A DNA stretch of 64,000 nt from Mycobacterium triplex (GTDB lineage: Bacteria; Actinomycetota; Actinomycetes; Mycobacteriales; Mycobacteriaceae), in assembly GCF_000689255.1 (NCBI RefSeq), contig NZ_HG964446.1, positions 2,346,012 to 2,410,011 on the forward strand, written 5' to 3'. The notes beneath the pieces were generated by a model, which was not told the DNA's origin, searched no databases, and saw only the letters and a program-made list of their open reading frames with translations. Below, in pieces: positions 55,647-64,000 of the stretch (position 1 is the first letter of the stretch; every line of letters starts with the position of its first letter). Both the position numbers and the translations under genes were made by a program.

Positions 55647-56384
55647 TCAGCCGACGGCATAGTCGGTGAGTTCGATGCCGATCAGCAGGGCCTCGGGGAC
55701 GCTCAGCGGACCTGGTCGGCTATCGGCGTTGAGCGGCACGACTTTTCGTAGCGACGGGAATTGAAAGCCCTCGTGCTCGGTGTAGTCGAACAGATAGTGT
55801 GCGGCGAGCGGGGCGGGGATGACGTCGACCGAGTAGTCGTGGCGCGCTATCAGCCCGTTGCCGTCGATGTAGAGATCTTGCACCGAGGTGTGCGTGGCGA
55901 TGTGCGACGGGAAGGTCAGCCGCAGCCGACGCCACTTCTCCCCGGATTCCGCGATCCAGGGATCGATCTCTTGGGCGTCGACGTCCGGTCGTGCGCCGAG
56001 GAAGGGCAAGTTGAGGTACGTCCACATCGCGCAGCCGGCGAAATATAGGCAGTGCAAGTGATCCCACGGTGTGTCGAGGGTGTGGCCGTTGAATGCTTCA
56101 CGAGGGTGGGAGCGCTCCTGCAGGATCGTTCCGTCTGCCGATTCGATCCGCACGCTGTCAGGGCCGTAGAAGCCGCGGCGGCCTTCACCTGTGAAGGCGT
56201 CGACTCGCATCGACTGGCTGATGGTTGCGGCCTGGAAGGTGCTCCACCGGGAAAAGATGTTCGGGTGGCCTTTTCGTGACCACGTCTGCCCCCAGGAACG
56301 CAGCGAGGTGGTAACGGTACGAACCTCACGCCAGCGGTCGATGCCACCGTGCGCGGCGAGTACGGAGTCGAGCAGATCGCTCAT
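55647..56384 (-). CDS. Conserved hypothetical protein
   Basis: A 245-residue protein that I cannot assign. It opens with MSDLLDSVLAAHGGIDRWREVRTV, a helix and strand pattern that resembles LolA-like or polyketide-cyclase-adjacent hypothetical proteins, but this is weak. It has many aromatic residues, no transmembrane segment and no signal peptide. TWSRKGHPNIFSRWSTFQ and DGNGLIARHDYSVDVI are the longest conserved-looking stretches. It is transcribed toward the nucleotidyltransferase gene and follows the ABM-domain gene by 45 bases. Confidence 0.7.
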   Translation of the reverse strand: MSDLLDSVLAAHGGIDRWREVRTVTTSLRSWGQTWSRKGHPNIFSRWSTFQAATISQSMRVDAFTGEGRRGFYGPDSVRIESADGTILQERSHPREAFNGHTLDTPWDHLHCLYFAGCAMWTYLNLPFLGARPDVDAQEIDPWIAESGEKWRRLRLTFPSHIATHTSVQDLYIDGNGLIARHDYSVDVIPAPLAAHYLFDYTEHEGFQFPSLRKVVPLNADSRPGPLSVPEALLIGIELTDYAVG

Positions 56385-56429
56385 GTCATTTTCCTTGCTC
56401 TCGGTTGTGGTAGCGCCCGCGGTTCTGGG

Positions 56430-56735
56430 TCAGATTGGGGCCGAAGCTGTTTCAGCGGTAATCCACCTGGTTGCGTGAAGGTCACCGGACTGGAAAGGCT
56501 CCATCCGTGCCAGCACACGCTTCCGGTCTGGACTGGTGATCCATCGCTCGGCTTGTTGGGGTGTCCGGAAAGACATCCGGAAAAAGCAGCGGTCCGGTTC
56601 GTCCGGGCGCGTCATCTGCCGGATGCCGATGAAGCCGGGATAGCGGCCGGCGATTGCCTCGATCTCGCGTATCCATGCCGGAAACCGTTGTCGCCCTTCG
56701 GCGGTGAAGAAGTGCTCGACGAAAAGCTCGATCAC
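56430..56735 (-). CDS. Antibiotic biosynthesis monooxygenase (ABM) domain protein
   Basis: A 101-residue protein with the dimeric ferredoxin-like ABM fold. It starts IELFVEHFFTAEGRQRFPAWI, and contains GRYPGFIGIRQM and FFRMSFRTPQQAERWITSP, which follow the domain pattern. Members include small monooxygenases and heme-degrading proteins, and many have no known activity. The gene lies between the SDR and the hypothetical protein in the same direction, so the three are probably one operon. Confidence 0.8.
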   Translation of the reverse strand: MIELFVEHFFTAEGRQRFPAWIREIEAIAGRYPGFIGIRQMTRPDEPDRCFFRMSFRTPQQAERWITSPDRKRVLARMEPFQSGDLHATRWITAETASAPI

Positions 56736-56797
56736 GGCGTGTTTCCCTCCGGGTGGTGAACCGGCCCCGCCGAACCGACGGGGCCAGTTCAGTGGCG

Positions 56798-57658
56798 TTA
56801 ATCGAGCGGACAGACTCGGTCGGCGTCGCCGTCGACGGCGACGCTGACTGCTTCCCAGGCCTCCAGATTGGCCAGTCGGGACTGCAGCGTCTTGCGGATG
56901 GTGTTGACCGCGACGCTGCCGGTGGCCAGCCGCAACGGTGGCTCGTCGGCGTCGACGGCGGCCAGAATCGCGGTCGCGATCGGCTCGGGCAAGTTGAAGT
57001 GCTCCGGCGGCAGTTCACGAATGGCCTTGAGTGCTTCCCGCACCGTCTGGTCGTAGTCGGCGATTTCGGGTGCGCGATCGAGATTGCCGCGGAATCCGGT
57101 TTCCGACGGGCCGGGCTCCACCATGGTCACGTGGATGCCCAACGGTTTCAGTTCTTCGTAGAGGCCGTCGGACAAACCTTCCTTGGCGTAGTTGAATGCT
57201 GAGATCAAACCCATTCCGGCGCTGGCGCTTTGGCCGCGGTAAGCGGTCACCGAGACGATGTGCCCCGAACGCTGGGCGCGCAGGGACGGCAGCGTCGCCC
57301 GCAGCACATTGAGTGTGCCGAAGACGTTGGTCTCGAAGGCGGCCCGTACCTGGGCGTCCGTCGCTTCTTCGACGCCGCCCCACAGCCCGTAACCGGCGCT
57401 GTTGACCACGACGTCGATCCGGCCGAACTTTTCCAGCCCTTGCGTCACGGCGTCCTCGATCTGTGACTGATCACGAATGTCGGCACTGTGAACCAGCACT
57501 TGCCGTGGGTGCTCTGCGACGAGCTCCTTGAGAGGCTCGGTATTGCGGGCCAGCCCGACGACGTTGTCGCCGCGGCGTATTGCCGCCTGCGTCAGGGCCA
57601 ACCCCATGCCGGAGCTGGCGCCAGTGATGAACCAATTGCGATGCGGTGTGTTTGTCAT
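56798..57658 (-). CDS. SDR-fold protein with catalytic Tyr and Lys replaced
   Basis: A 286-residue short-chain dehydrogenase/reductase. The NAD(P) motif is intact as FITGASSGMGLAL, and VVNSAGYGLWGG follows. In the catalytic block the expected YSASKFALEG pattern reads ISAFNYAKEG, so the active Tyr is Ile and the Lys is Asn. The Ser region reads VSVTAYRG, also atypical. It may bind nucleotide without catalysis, like other SDR sensors. The ATG at 57658 matches the fold start; the frame adds 12 codons upstream. A palindrome overlaps its 5' region. Confidence 0.82.
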   Translation of the reverse strand: MTNTPHRNWFITGASSGMGLALTQAAIRRGDNVVGLARNTEPLKELVAEHPRQVLVHSADIRDQSQIEDAVTQGLEKFGRIDVVVNSAGYGLWGGVEEATDAQVRAAFETNVFGTLNVLRATLPSLRAQRSGHIVSVTAYRGQSASAGMGLISAFNYAKEGLSDGLYEELKPLGIHVTMVEPGPSETGFRGNLDRAPEIADYDQTVREALKAIRELPPEHFNLPEPIATAILAAVDADEPPLRLATGSVAVNTIRKTLQSRLANLEAWEAVSVAVDGDADRVCPLD

Positions 57659-57661
57659 GTT

Positions 57662-57672
57662 ATTACCGTAAT
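57662..57672. promoter_or_regulatory. Palindrome ATTACCGTAAT upstream of the SDR gene
   Basis: ATTAC-C-GTAAT is a perfect odd-centred palindrome 3 bases before the ATG of the SDR gene. It shares TTAC-N-GTAA with the site before efpA at 53242. It may be an operator. Confidence 0.45.
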
Positions 57673-57901
57673 CACTACGACTATAACAAGTCAAACAGTT
57701 GGGGAAGAAAAATTACTGGCAAAACGCTGTGAGTAGTAACTGCGCTTTGCTCATCGATCCGCTCCTCATCCGGGGGCGGCCTGGTAACCGGTAAGGATCC
57801 GGTGGCTTTTTGGTGGTGCCGCGCGCTTGCCGGCGGGTAAACGGCGTCGGCGGATAGGCTGTAACGCGCTGTGAGCGCAGAGGGAACGGAGGAGGTGCAT
57901 C

Positions 57902-58474
57902 GTGGTGGGTTCGGGTGGCGCGCCTGCCGGCGCCGATCCGGCCGAGCTGGTGCTGGCCTTCGCCAATACGCACGACCACCGCGGTCGAGTGCCGGACAGG
58001 CTTTCCGATGCCGCCGGACTTCGGAAGTGGTTGGCCGCTTACGGTGCGGACGGCACCGTCTCGATCACTCCGGCCGACGTGATCGAGGCACGTGAGATTC
58101 GCGACGCGCTGGTGACGGTCCTGCTCACGCATGTCGATGCCGACGCCGCCGGCGAAGACGAACTCAGTGCTGCAGAATCTGCACTGCGCCGAGCAGCGCA
58201 TCGATATCCATTGCAGGCCAACATTACTCGAGATGCAGCGGGGCTGGTGTCCACGCAGGCGGGACTGGCGGGCGCGCTGGGTTCGATGCTGGCCGCGGTG
58301 GTCGAGCTGTCCCAGTCTGGAGCGTGGAACCGGGTGAAGGCATGCCGTAACTGTCATCACGGCTTCGTCGACCAGAGTCGCAACTCGTCGGGGACCTTCT
58401 GCCGGGCCCAATGCCGGTCTCAGGCGGGCATGCGGGCTTACCGCAGCCGTCACCGCCCCGACCCCGAGAGCTGA
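57902..58474 (+). CDS. CGNR-type zinc-finger regulator
   Basis: A 190-residue protein of the CGNR/ABATE family. The N-terminal ABATE domain ([19 protein letters not shown]) is followed by the zinc ribbon with [17 protein letters not shown] and [18 protein letters not shown]. The cysteines are in place (CxxC and CxxxC), but the CGNR tetrapeptide reads CRSQ. Such proteins are probable DNA-binding regulators. The GTG start has GGAGG 6 bases upstream. It is divergent from the SDR operon, with a short GCGCT-N3-AGCGC repeat at 57866. proS follows in the same direction. Confidence 0.82.
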   Translation: MVGSGGAPAGADPAELVLAFANTHDHRGRVPDRLSDAAGLRKWLAAYGADGTVSITPADVIEAREIRDALVTVLLTHVDADAAGEDELSAAESALRRAAHRYPLQANITRDAAGLVSTQAGLAGALGSMLAAVVELSQSGAWNRVKACRNCHHGFVDQSRNSSGTFCRAQCRSQAGMRAYRSRHRPDPES

Positions 58475-58518
58475 ACCGGCCTGCGCAACACTGGCGGGCG
58501 GCACTAGGCTGGCCCGCT

Positions 58519-60267
58519 GTGATCACCCGGATGTCCGAGCTGTTCCTGCGCACCCTGCGCGACGACCCCGCCGACGCCGAAGTGCCCAGCCACAAACTGC
58601 TGGCGCGAGCCGGATACATCCGGCAGGTCGCCCCCGGGCTGTACAGCTGGCTGCCGCTGGGGCTGCGGGTGCTGCGCAACATCGAGCGTGTCGTCCGCGA
58701 AGAGATGAATGCGATTGGCGGGCAGGAGATTCTGTTCCCCGGGCTGCTGCCGCGCGGGCCGTACGAGACGACGAACCGCTGGACCGAATACGGCGACGGG
58801 GTGTTCCGCGTAAAGGACCGCCGCGGCAACGACTACATGCTCGCCCCCACCCACGAAGAGTTCTTCACCCTGGCCGTCAAGGGCGAGTACAGCTCCTACA
58901 AGGACTTCCCGCTGACGCTGTACCAGATTCAGATCAAGTACCGCGACGAGGCGCGGCCGCGGGCCGGCATCCTGCGGGCCCGGGAATTCGTGATGAAGGA
59001 CTCCTATTCCTTCGACATCGACGCGGCCGGGCTCAAGGCCGCCTACCACGCGCACCGCGAGGCCTACCAGCGCATCTTCGACCGGCTGCGGGTTCGCTAT
59101 GTCATCGTGTCGGCGGTATCGGGCGCGATGGGCGGCAGCGCATCCGAAGAGTTCCTGGCCGAGAGCCCGATCGGCGAGGACACCTTCGTCCGGTGCGTGG
59201 AATCCGGATACGCGGCCAACGTCGAAGCGGTCATCACCGCGGCGCCCGAGGTCCGGCCGATCGACGGGCTGCCCGACGCGGTCGTGCACGACACCGGTGA
59301 CACGCCGACCATCGCGACGCTGGTGCAGTGGGCCAACAGCGCCGGCCTGGGCCGCACTGTCACCGCGGCGGACACGCTGAAGAACGTCATGGTCAAGGTC
59401 CGCCAACCCGGCGGGGAGTGGGAGCTGCTGGCCATCGGGGTGCCCGGTGATCGCGAGGTCGACGACAAACGGCTGGGCGCCGCGCTCGAGCCGGCCGAAT
59501 ACGCGTTGCTCGACGACGCGGACTTCGTCAAGTACCCCTTCCTGGTCAAGGGTTATATCGGTCCAAAGGCCTTGCGGGACAACAAGGTTCGTTACCTCGT
59601 CGACCCGCGCGTGGTGGACGGCACCAGCTGGATCACCGGCGCCGACGAACCGGGCCGCCATGTGGTGGGACTGGTGGCCGGACGCGATTTCACCGCCGAC
59701 GGCACGATCGAGGCCGCCGAGGTGCGCGAAGGCGACCCGTCCCCGGACGGGGCCGGCCCGCTGGTCATGGCGCGCGGCATCGAGATCGGGCACATCTTCC
59801 AGCTGGGGCGCAAGTACACCGACGCGTTCGCCGTCGACGTGCTCGGCGAGGACGGCAAGCCGGTGCGACTCACGATGGGCTCCTACGGCATCGGGGTGTC
59901 GCGGCTGGTCGCCGTCGTCGCCGAGCAACACCATGACGAGCTGGGCCTGCGCTGGCCCGCCTCGATCGCGCCGTTCGACGTGCACCTGGTGATCGCCAAC
60001 AAGGACCCCGGGGCACGCGACGGAGCCACCACGCTGGCCGCCGACCTGGACCGGTTGGGCCTCGAGGTGCTGCTGGATGACCGCACCGCCTCGCCCGGGG
60101 TCAAGTTCAAGGACGCCGAGCTGCTCGGGATGCCCTGGATCGTGGTGGTCGGGCGGGGCTGGGCCGACGGCGTGGTGGAGCTGCGCGACCGCTTCGGCGG
60201 ACAGACCCGCGAGTTGGCGACCGGGGTTTCGCTGGCCACCGACATCGTGGCGGCGCTGACGGGGTAG
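58519..60267 (+). CDS. proS: Prolyl-tRNA synthetase
   Basis: A 582-residue class II synthetase, the counterpart of Rv2845c and the same length as I recall for it. It charges tRNA-Pro. It has [21 protein letters not shown], motif 2 as [18 protein letters not shown], and motif 3 in [13 protein letters not shown]. The insertion domain between motifs 2 and 3, which edits Ala-tRNA-Pro, is present. The GTG start is used; an ATG 4 codons downstream is a possible start. A hairpin that includes the stop codon follows. Confidence 0.96.
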   Translation: MITRMSELFLRTLRDDPADAEVPSHKLLARAGYIRQVAPGLYSWLPLGLRVLRNIERVVREEMNAIGGQEILFPGLLPRGPYETTNRWTEYGDGVFRVKDRRGNDYMLAPTHEEFFTLAVKGEYSSYKDFPLTLYQIQIKYRDEARPRAGILRAREFVMKDSYSFDIDAAGLKAAYHAHREAYQRIFDRLRVRYVIVSAVSGAMGGSASEEFLAESPIGEDTFVRCVESGYAANVEAVITAAPEVRPIDGLPDAVVHDTGDTPTIATLVQWANSAGLGRTVTAADTLKNVMVKVRQPGGEWELLAIGVPGDREVDDKRLGAALEPAEYALLDDADFVKYPFLVKGYIGPKALRDNKVRYLVDPRVVDGTSWITGADEPGRHVVGLVAGRDFTADGTIEAAEVREGDPSPDGAGPLVMARGIEIGHIFQLGRKYTDAFAVDVLGEDGKPVRLTMGSYGIGVSRLVAVVAEQHHDELGLRWPASIAPFDVHLVIANKDPGARDGATTLAADLDRLGLEVLLDDRTASPGVKFKDAELLGMPWIVVVGRGWADGVVELRDRFGGQTRELATGVSLATDIVAALTG

Positions 60268-60279
60268 CCCGGGGCTACT
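60263..60279. terminator. Bidirectional hairpin holding both stop codons of convergent genes
   Basis: GTAGCC-CGG-GGCTAC (60264-60278) forms a 6-bp stem with a 3-base loop, plus a possible outer G-T pair. It includes the TAG of proS and the TAG of the convergent DUF4439 gene. It has no T-run. Confidence 0.45.
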
Positions 60280-60721
60280 CGTTGCCGCCCGGGAAACTGC
60301 TGGTGATCGGCCACGCGCCCAGGATGCGGCTCCACCGGGCGCCCATCACCGCGCTCTGCGTCAGCGCCGTGGCGGCGAACGCCCGGTCGTCGGCGGTTTC
60401 GGCGTGCTCGGTGACCGCGCGCCACGCCGTCGCACCGTCGCCTTCCATCCGTACCGCCAGGCGCGCCGCATCGGCCGGACTGGCCACCAGCAGGGGCAAC
60501 TGATACCCGGCGGCGGCGGGCGGCGGGGTGACCTTGCGGGCGGCCAGCATGGCGATCACGTCGTCGCGCCGCTGGCGGTGCTGCAGCAGCGCCTCCAACA
60601 CCAGGTTGTTGACGCTGGGTGGCGACAGCGCGGACACGATGCCGTAGCCGTAGATCGTCGAGTGCTCGACGGCCAGCGCATCGGACAGCGCCGCGTTGTC
60701 GGCGTCTTTGCCCGAGGTCAT
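60275..60721 (-). CDS. Ferritin-like DUF4439 protein (Rv2844-like)
   Basis: A 148-residue helical protein of the DUF4439 ferritin-like group, the counterpart of Rv2844. It reads ALSDALAVEHSTIYGYGIVSAL, NNLVLEALLQHRQRRDDVIAML and DAARLAVRMEGDGATAWRAV. Glu and His residues occur in spacings like a diiron bundle, but metal binding is not proven. The ATG overlaps the stop of the lipoprotein gene (ATGA). It has no signal peptide. Confidence 0.82.
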   Translation of the reverse strand: MTSGKDADNAALSDALAVEHSTIYGYGIVSALSPPSVNNLVLEALLQHRQRRDDVIAMLAARKVTPPPAAAGYQLPLLVASPADAARLAVRMEGDGATAWRAVTEHAETADDRAFAATALTQSAVMGARWSRILGAWPITSSFPGGNE

Positions 60722-61257
60722 ATCGACGGCCCCCCGGGGACCAGGGCAACCTGGTACGAAGCCGTGCAGGACGCGGCGATCGACGCCAGCAGGCCGGCCC
60801 GATAGCCCGACTCGCCGGCCACCAGGCGAGCCGCGTTGTCGGCCGAGGTCTTCAGTGCATTGATGACGTCGGACACCGCGGGTGGTGGCGGCGGCGGCCC
60901 CGCCGGCGCGGCCGTCGGGCTGGGGCTCGTCGTCTCGCTCGACGAAGCGGTCAGCTTGCCGGCCGCCCGGGCGATCTCGGTGGACAGCGCGCGGGCATGG
61001 GCGGCGCGCTGGTTTGCGACCACCGACAGCGCCGCGGCGATCTGCGGTGCGACGCCGACGGCGGCGGCGGCCGCACCGGCGAGCGCGCTGTCGTGTCTGG
61101 CCTGGTCCAACGGACCCAGCAGTTGTTCGACGGCAGGGGGTTTCGGCGGGGATTCGCCACAGGCGGAGACGACCACCCCGAGCGCGGCGAGCGCGGCACC
61201 CCCGGCGAGCACACCCCGCCGATTGGTGACTCCTACAGCGCTAGGCACGCCCAACAT
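60718..61257 (-). CDS. Probable Tat-exported lipoprotein (Rv2843-like)
   Basis: A 179-residue protein, the counterpart of Rv2843. The N-terminus has a twin-Arg NRRGVLAGG (Arg13-Arg14) and lipobox VSAC with Cys33, which suggests Tat export and lipid attachment. The mature part is Ala-rich and helical with a central proline run ([13 protein letters not shown]). It pairs with the overlapping DUF4439 gene and may work with it at the envelope; the function is unknown. The start is the ATG at 61257, divergent from rimP. Confidence 0.8.
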   Translation of the reverse strand: MLGVPSAVGVTNRRGVLAGGAALAALGVVVSACGESPPKPPAVEQLLGPLDQARHDSALAGAAAAAVGVAPQIAAALSVVANQRAAHARALSTEIARAAGKLTASSSETTSPSPTAAPAGPPPPPPAVSDVINALKTSADNAARLVAGESGYRAGLLASIAASCTASYQVALVPGGPSI

Positions 61258-61460
61258 CCTGCCATTGGCCGCGAGCCGGTCATGCCGCGGAGGACCTTGG
61301 ACTGCGCGATCACCTCGTCAAACGCGATTCCTGGCGTATCGTTGGTAGCCGGTTCTCGCGGAACGTGAAGCCGTTCCACCGGGACGCCGGAAGCCGCCCG
61401 AAGTCCGATGGGCGCCGACTTGAACCAGATGACCGGACAACTCAAGATGAGGAGCTCGCC

Positions 61461-61988
61461 GTGACCACCGGGCTACCGTCGCAGACGCAGGTGATCGAGC
61501 TACTCGGTGGCGAGTTCGCGCGCGCCGGCTATGAGATCGAAGACGTGGTCATCGATTCCCGGGTGCGCCCGCCGCGAATCACCGTGATCGCCGATGGCGA
61601 CACCGCTCTGGACCTGGACACCGTGGCGACGCTGTCACGTTCGGCGTCGGCTTTGCTGGACGGCCTGGACACCATCGGCGACAGCTATGTTCTCGAGGTC
61701 TCCTCGCCCGGCGTGGACCGTCCGCTCACCAACGAGAAACACTTCCGCCGCGCCCGTGGCCGCAAGGTCGAGCTGGCGTTGACGGACGGATCGCAGTTGA
61801 CCGGTCGGGTGGGTCAGACCCGCGCCGACGAGGTAGCGCTGGTGGTCCGCGACGGCGGCGGCTGGGCGGTGCGCGAGATTCCGCTCGCCGAGATCGCGAA
61901 AGCTGTTGTCCAGGTTGAGTTTTCGTCGCCATCGGCAGCCGAGCTGGAATTGGCGGGTGCGGGTGAGAGAACGGAGGCCGGAGCATGA
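61461..61988 (+). CDS. rimP: Ribosome maturation factor RimP
   Basis: A 175-residue RimP, the counterpart of Rv2842c, needed for 30S subunit assembly. The GTG at 61461 has GAGGAG 7 bases upstream; the frame is open to 61365 without similarity. The family pattern is [18 protein letters not shown], then [26 protein letters not shown], which is the RimP signature, and a C-terminal SH3-like part. The nusA ATG overlaps its stop. Confidence 0.93.
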   Translation: MTTGLPSQTQVIELLGGEFARAGYEIEDVVIDSRVRPPRITVIADGDTALDLDTVATLSRSASALLDGLDTIGDSYVLEVSSPGVDRPLTNEKHFRRARGRKVELALTDGSQLTGRVGQTRADEVALVVRDGGGWAVREIPLAEIAKAVVQVEFSSPSAAELELAGAGERTEAGA

Positions 61989-63040
61989 ACATCGACATGG
62001 CCGCGTTGCACGCGATCGAGGTGGACCGGGGCATCTCGGTCAACGAGTTGCTCGAGACGATCAAGTCGGCGTTGCTGACCGCCTACCGGCACACCCAGGG
62101 CCACCAGAACGATGCGCGGATCGAGATCGACCGCAAGACCGGCGTGGTGAAGGTGATGGCCCGCGAGGTCGATGAGGACGGCAACGTCATCAGCGAGTGG
62201 GACGACACCCCCGAGGGTTTCGGCCGCATCGCGGCGACCACCGCACGACAGGTCATGCTGCAGCGTTTCCGCGACGCCGAGAACGAGCGCACCTACGGCG
62301 AGTTCTCCACCCGCGAGGGCGAAATCGTCGCCGGCGTGATTCAGCGCGACAGCCGCGCCAACGCCCGGGGTCTGGTCGTCGTGCGGATGGGCTCGGAGAC
62401 CAAGGCGTCCGAGGGCGTCATCCCGGCGGCCGAACAGGTTCCCGGCGAGAGTTACGAGCACGGCAACCGGGTGCGCTGCTACGTGGTCGGTGTGACGCGG
62501 GGCTCGCGTGAGCCGCTGATCACCTTGTCGCGCACCCACCCCAACCTGGTCCGCAAGTTGTTCTCGCTGGAAGTCCCCGAGATCGCCGACGGGTCGGTGG
62601 AGATCGTGGCCGTGGCGCGCGAGGCGGGTCACCGCTCCAAGATCGCGGTCGCGTCCCGGGTGCCGGGCCTGAACGCCAAGGGTGCCTGCATCGGTCCGAT
62701 GGGCCAGCGGGTGCGCAACGTGATGAGCGAGCTCTCCGGCGAGAAGATCGACATCATCGACTTCGACGAGGACCCGGCCCGCTTCGTCGCCAACGCCTTG
62801 TCGCCGGCGAAGGTGGTCTCGGTGTCGGTCATCGACCAGACCGCCCGCGCCGCCCGTGTGGTGGTGCCGGACTTCCAGTTGTCCCTGGCCATCGGCAAGG
62901 AGGGGCAGAACGCGCGGCTGGCCGCCCGGCTGACCGGGTGGCGCATCGACATCCGCGGCGATTCGCCCGCCGGTTCCGCGGCGCAGTCGGACGACCAGCC
63001 GGAACACGGCGCCAGCCACCCGATGGCCCACGATCACTAG
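61985..63040 (+). CDS. nusA: Transcription termination/antitermination factor NusA
   Basis: A 351-residue NusA, the counterpart of Rv2841c. It binds RNA polymerase and paused RNA. The N-terminal domain (1-120) ends with [13 protein letters not shown]. An S1 domain follows, with [20 protein letters not shown]. Two KH domains have [21 protein letters not shown] and [18 protein letters not shown]. The short C-terminal tail without acidic repeats is normal for mycobacteria. It overlaps rimP by ATGA and is followed by ylxR 72 bases downstream. Confidence 0.96.
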   Translation: MNIDMAALHAIEVDRGISVNELLETIKSALLTAYRHTQGHQNDARIEIDRKTGVVKVMAREVDEDGNVISEWDDTPEGFGRIAATTARQVMLQRFRDAENERTYGEFSTREGEIVAGVIQRDSRANARGLVVVRMGSETKASEGVIPAAEQVPGESYEHGNRVRCYVVGVTRGSREPLITLSRTHPNLVRKLFSLEVPEIADGSVEIVAVAREAGHRSKIAVASRVPGLNAKGACIGPMGQRVRNVMSELSGEKIDIIDFDEDPARFVANALSPAKVVSVSVIDQTARAARVVVPDFQLSLAIGKEGQNARLAARLTGWRIDIRGDSPAGSAAQSDDQPEHGASHPMAHDH

Positions 63041-63112
63041 CGATCCGGCGCGCAGGTTACGGTGCGGTTGCGGGTGGTTCTGACCATCGGTTCCGTGACG
63101 CTAGACTGAGCC

Positions 63113-63475
63113 GTGATCCAGCGCGAGCCTTCGGCCTCGGCGCGCACCCACACGGGCGGACCCGTGCGGACGTGTGTCGGGTGCCGGAAGCGAGAGTTGG
63201 CCGTCCAATTGCTCCGAGTGGTGGCGGTGTCGAGCGGGAACGGCGAATACGCCGTGATCGTTGACACGGCGGCTCGCCTGCCGGGGCGGGGTGCGTGGCT
63301 GCATCCCGTACCGCGGTGCGCACACGAGGCGATTCGGCGGCGGGCTTTCACCAAAGCGTTGCGCATCGACCGTCCACCGGACACATCCGCGTTGGTCGAG
63401 TACTTACAGGTGCTCGACTCGCCCGGCAACAGAACAGGTAGCGAAGAACATGAGCACACCGTGAAGTCCCGATGA
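63113..63475 (+). CDS. ylxR: YlxR family RNA-binding protein
   Basis: A 120-residue YlxR (DUF448) protein, the counterpart of Rv2840c. The signature is RTCVGCRKRELAVQLLRVV near residues 20-38, then LPGRGAWLHP and a helical region with HEAIRRRAFTKALR. YlxR binds RNA and has been linked to rnpB function. It starts at GTG and lies between nusA and infB in the conserved nusA operon. Confidence 0.92.
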   Translation: MIQREPSASARTHTGGPVRTCVGCRKRELAVQLLRVVAVSSGNGEYAVIVDTAARLPGRGAWLHPVPRCAHEAIRRRAFTKALRIDRPPDTSALVEYLQVLDSPGNRTGSEEHEHTVKSR

Positions 63476-63538
63476 CCATGCGTCATAGCTAAACCCGAGG
63501 CGCGGCCCACGACTGTCGCCTCATAGACAGGAGATGTA

Positions 63539-64000
63539 GTGGCAGGTAAGGCCCGCGTACACGAGTTGGCCAAGGAACTCGGTGTCACCAGCAAGGAAGT
63601 TCTCGCCCGGCTGAATGAACAGGGCGAATTCGTCAAATCCGCCTCGTCGACCGTAGAAGCGCCGGTTGCCCGACGGCTGCGCGAGTCGTTCGGCGGCAGC
63701 AAGCCCGCGGCCGCCGCCAAGAGCGCGCCGAAGAGCCCGGACCGCTCGCTCGACAAGGCGCTGGACAAGGCGATTCAAAAGCCCTCCGGCAACGGTGCGG
63801 CCGCCACCGGGCCCGCGAAGCCCGCCGAGACCGGGACACCGGCCGCCCCCGCGGCCAAGCCCGCCCCGGCGGCGCGGACCGAAACGCCCGCGGCACCGAC
63901 GCCCGCGCCCAGTCGGCCCGCGCCGACGCCCGCGCGTTCCTCGGCGCCGTCCCCCGGACAGCCGACAGCGCCGGCACCCGGCCAGCAGCCGCCGTCGCCC
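63539..64000 (+). CDS. infB: Translation initiation factor IF-2 (N-terminal part)
   Basis: The first 154 codons of infB, which runs past the window end. The N-terminal IF2_N domain is [37 protein letters not shown], followed by a Pro/Ala-rich linker typical of actinobacterial IF-2. The GTPase domain lies beyond the window. The GTG at 63539 fits the family start, with GACAGGAG just upstream. It belongs to the rimP-nusA-ylxR-infB operon and is the counterpart of Rv2839c. Confidence 0.95.
   Translation, partial: MAGKARVHELAKELGVTSKEVLARLNEQGEFVKSASSTVEAPVARRLRESFGGSKPAAAAKSAPKSPDRSLDKALDKAIQKPSGNGAAATGPAKPAETGTPAAPAAKPAPAARTETPAAPTPAPSRPAPTPARSSAPSPGQPTAPAPGQQPPSP

Noticed and set aside
57713..58504. 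A 263-codon open frame on the minus strand
   Set aside because: It overlaps the CGNR regulator, which has a good ribosome site and Cys motif; the antisense protein has none.
1..64000. CRISPR arrays, tRNA or rRNA genes, insertion sequences, prophage genes
   Set aside because: No regularly spaced direct repeats, cloverleaf candidates, transposases or phage-type genes were noticed. xerC is the usual housekeeping recombinase.

Overview
The window is a contiguous piece of a high-GC mycobacterial chromosome. The grounds are PE and PPE genes with the PPE-SVP signature, mycothione reductase, EfpA, Rip1, the lipoprotein PBP, two DUF1942 (MPT63-like) secreted proteins, many GTG starts and a tight ATGA/GTGA overlap style. 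The backbone gene order is collinear, in reverse orientation, with roughly Rv2899c to Rv2839c of Mycobacterium tuberculosis as I remember it. Several accessory insertions and missing blocks suggest a slow-growing non-tuberculous species, perhaps near the M. avium complex. The species is an inference; no search was run.

Layout. 0-3.6 kb: fdhD (partial), YraN, ComM-type ATPase and DprA. 3.6-10.8 kb: an accessory block with a type III CoA-transferase and HMG-CoA-lyase-family gene, a divergent MFS transporter followed by PPE, PE and PPE genes, and an IclR regulator. 10.9-18.4 kb: siderophore-interacting protein, lactate-2-monooxygenase-like enzyme, xerC, a converging M23 peptidase with a repeat-rich gap, rpsB-tsf with a structured leader, an amidase and a MarR regulator. 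18.5-22.3 kb: two DUF1942 secreted proteins, an acyltransferase, a winged-helix regulator and a CsbD-like protein. 22.6-35.9 kb: core cell functions (pyrH, frr, cdsA, rlmN, thiol redox pair, dxr, rip1, ispG, GNAT, PBP lipoprotein, DUF1707, map). 35.9-41.7 kb: cobQ, an inactive-looking hydrolase, a gamma-Glu-GABA hydrolase, a cysteine-rich orphan PPE beside a membrane protein, and a phosphodiesterase.

41.8-54.9 kb: the nickel/cobalt permease nicT and a divergent Fur-family gene share a promoter region carrying a Nur-type operator. Then come mtr, a hydrolase, mqo, an ElaA-like GNAT, and a cobalamin/siroheme cluster (fused ChlI-ChlD, cobO, cobB, cysG) followed by efpA. 54.8-58.5 kb: a small accessory island between efpA and proS holding a nucleotidyltransferase with no visible start, a hypothetical protein, an ABM-domain protein, an SDR that lost its catalytic Tyr/Lys, and a CGNR-type regulator. 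58.5-64 kb: proS, two Rv2844/Rv2843-like genes, and the rimP-nusA-ylxR-infB translation/transcription operon, with infB running off the end.

The strongest non-routine signals are the Nur-type box at the nicT/Fur divergent promoter, the CoA-transferase/HMG-CoA-lyase/MFS/PPE-PE-PPE block, the mutually exclusive hairpins ahead of rpsB, the perfect 26-bp inverted repeat between xerC and the M23 gene, and the SDR pseudoenzyme. I saw no rRNA, tRNA, CRISPR array, transposase or phage gene.
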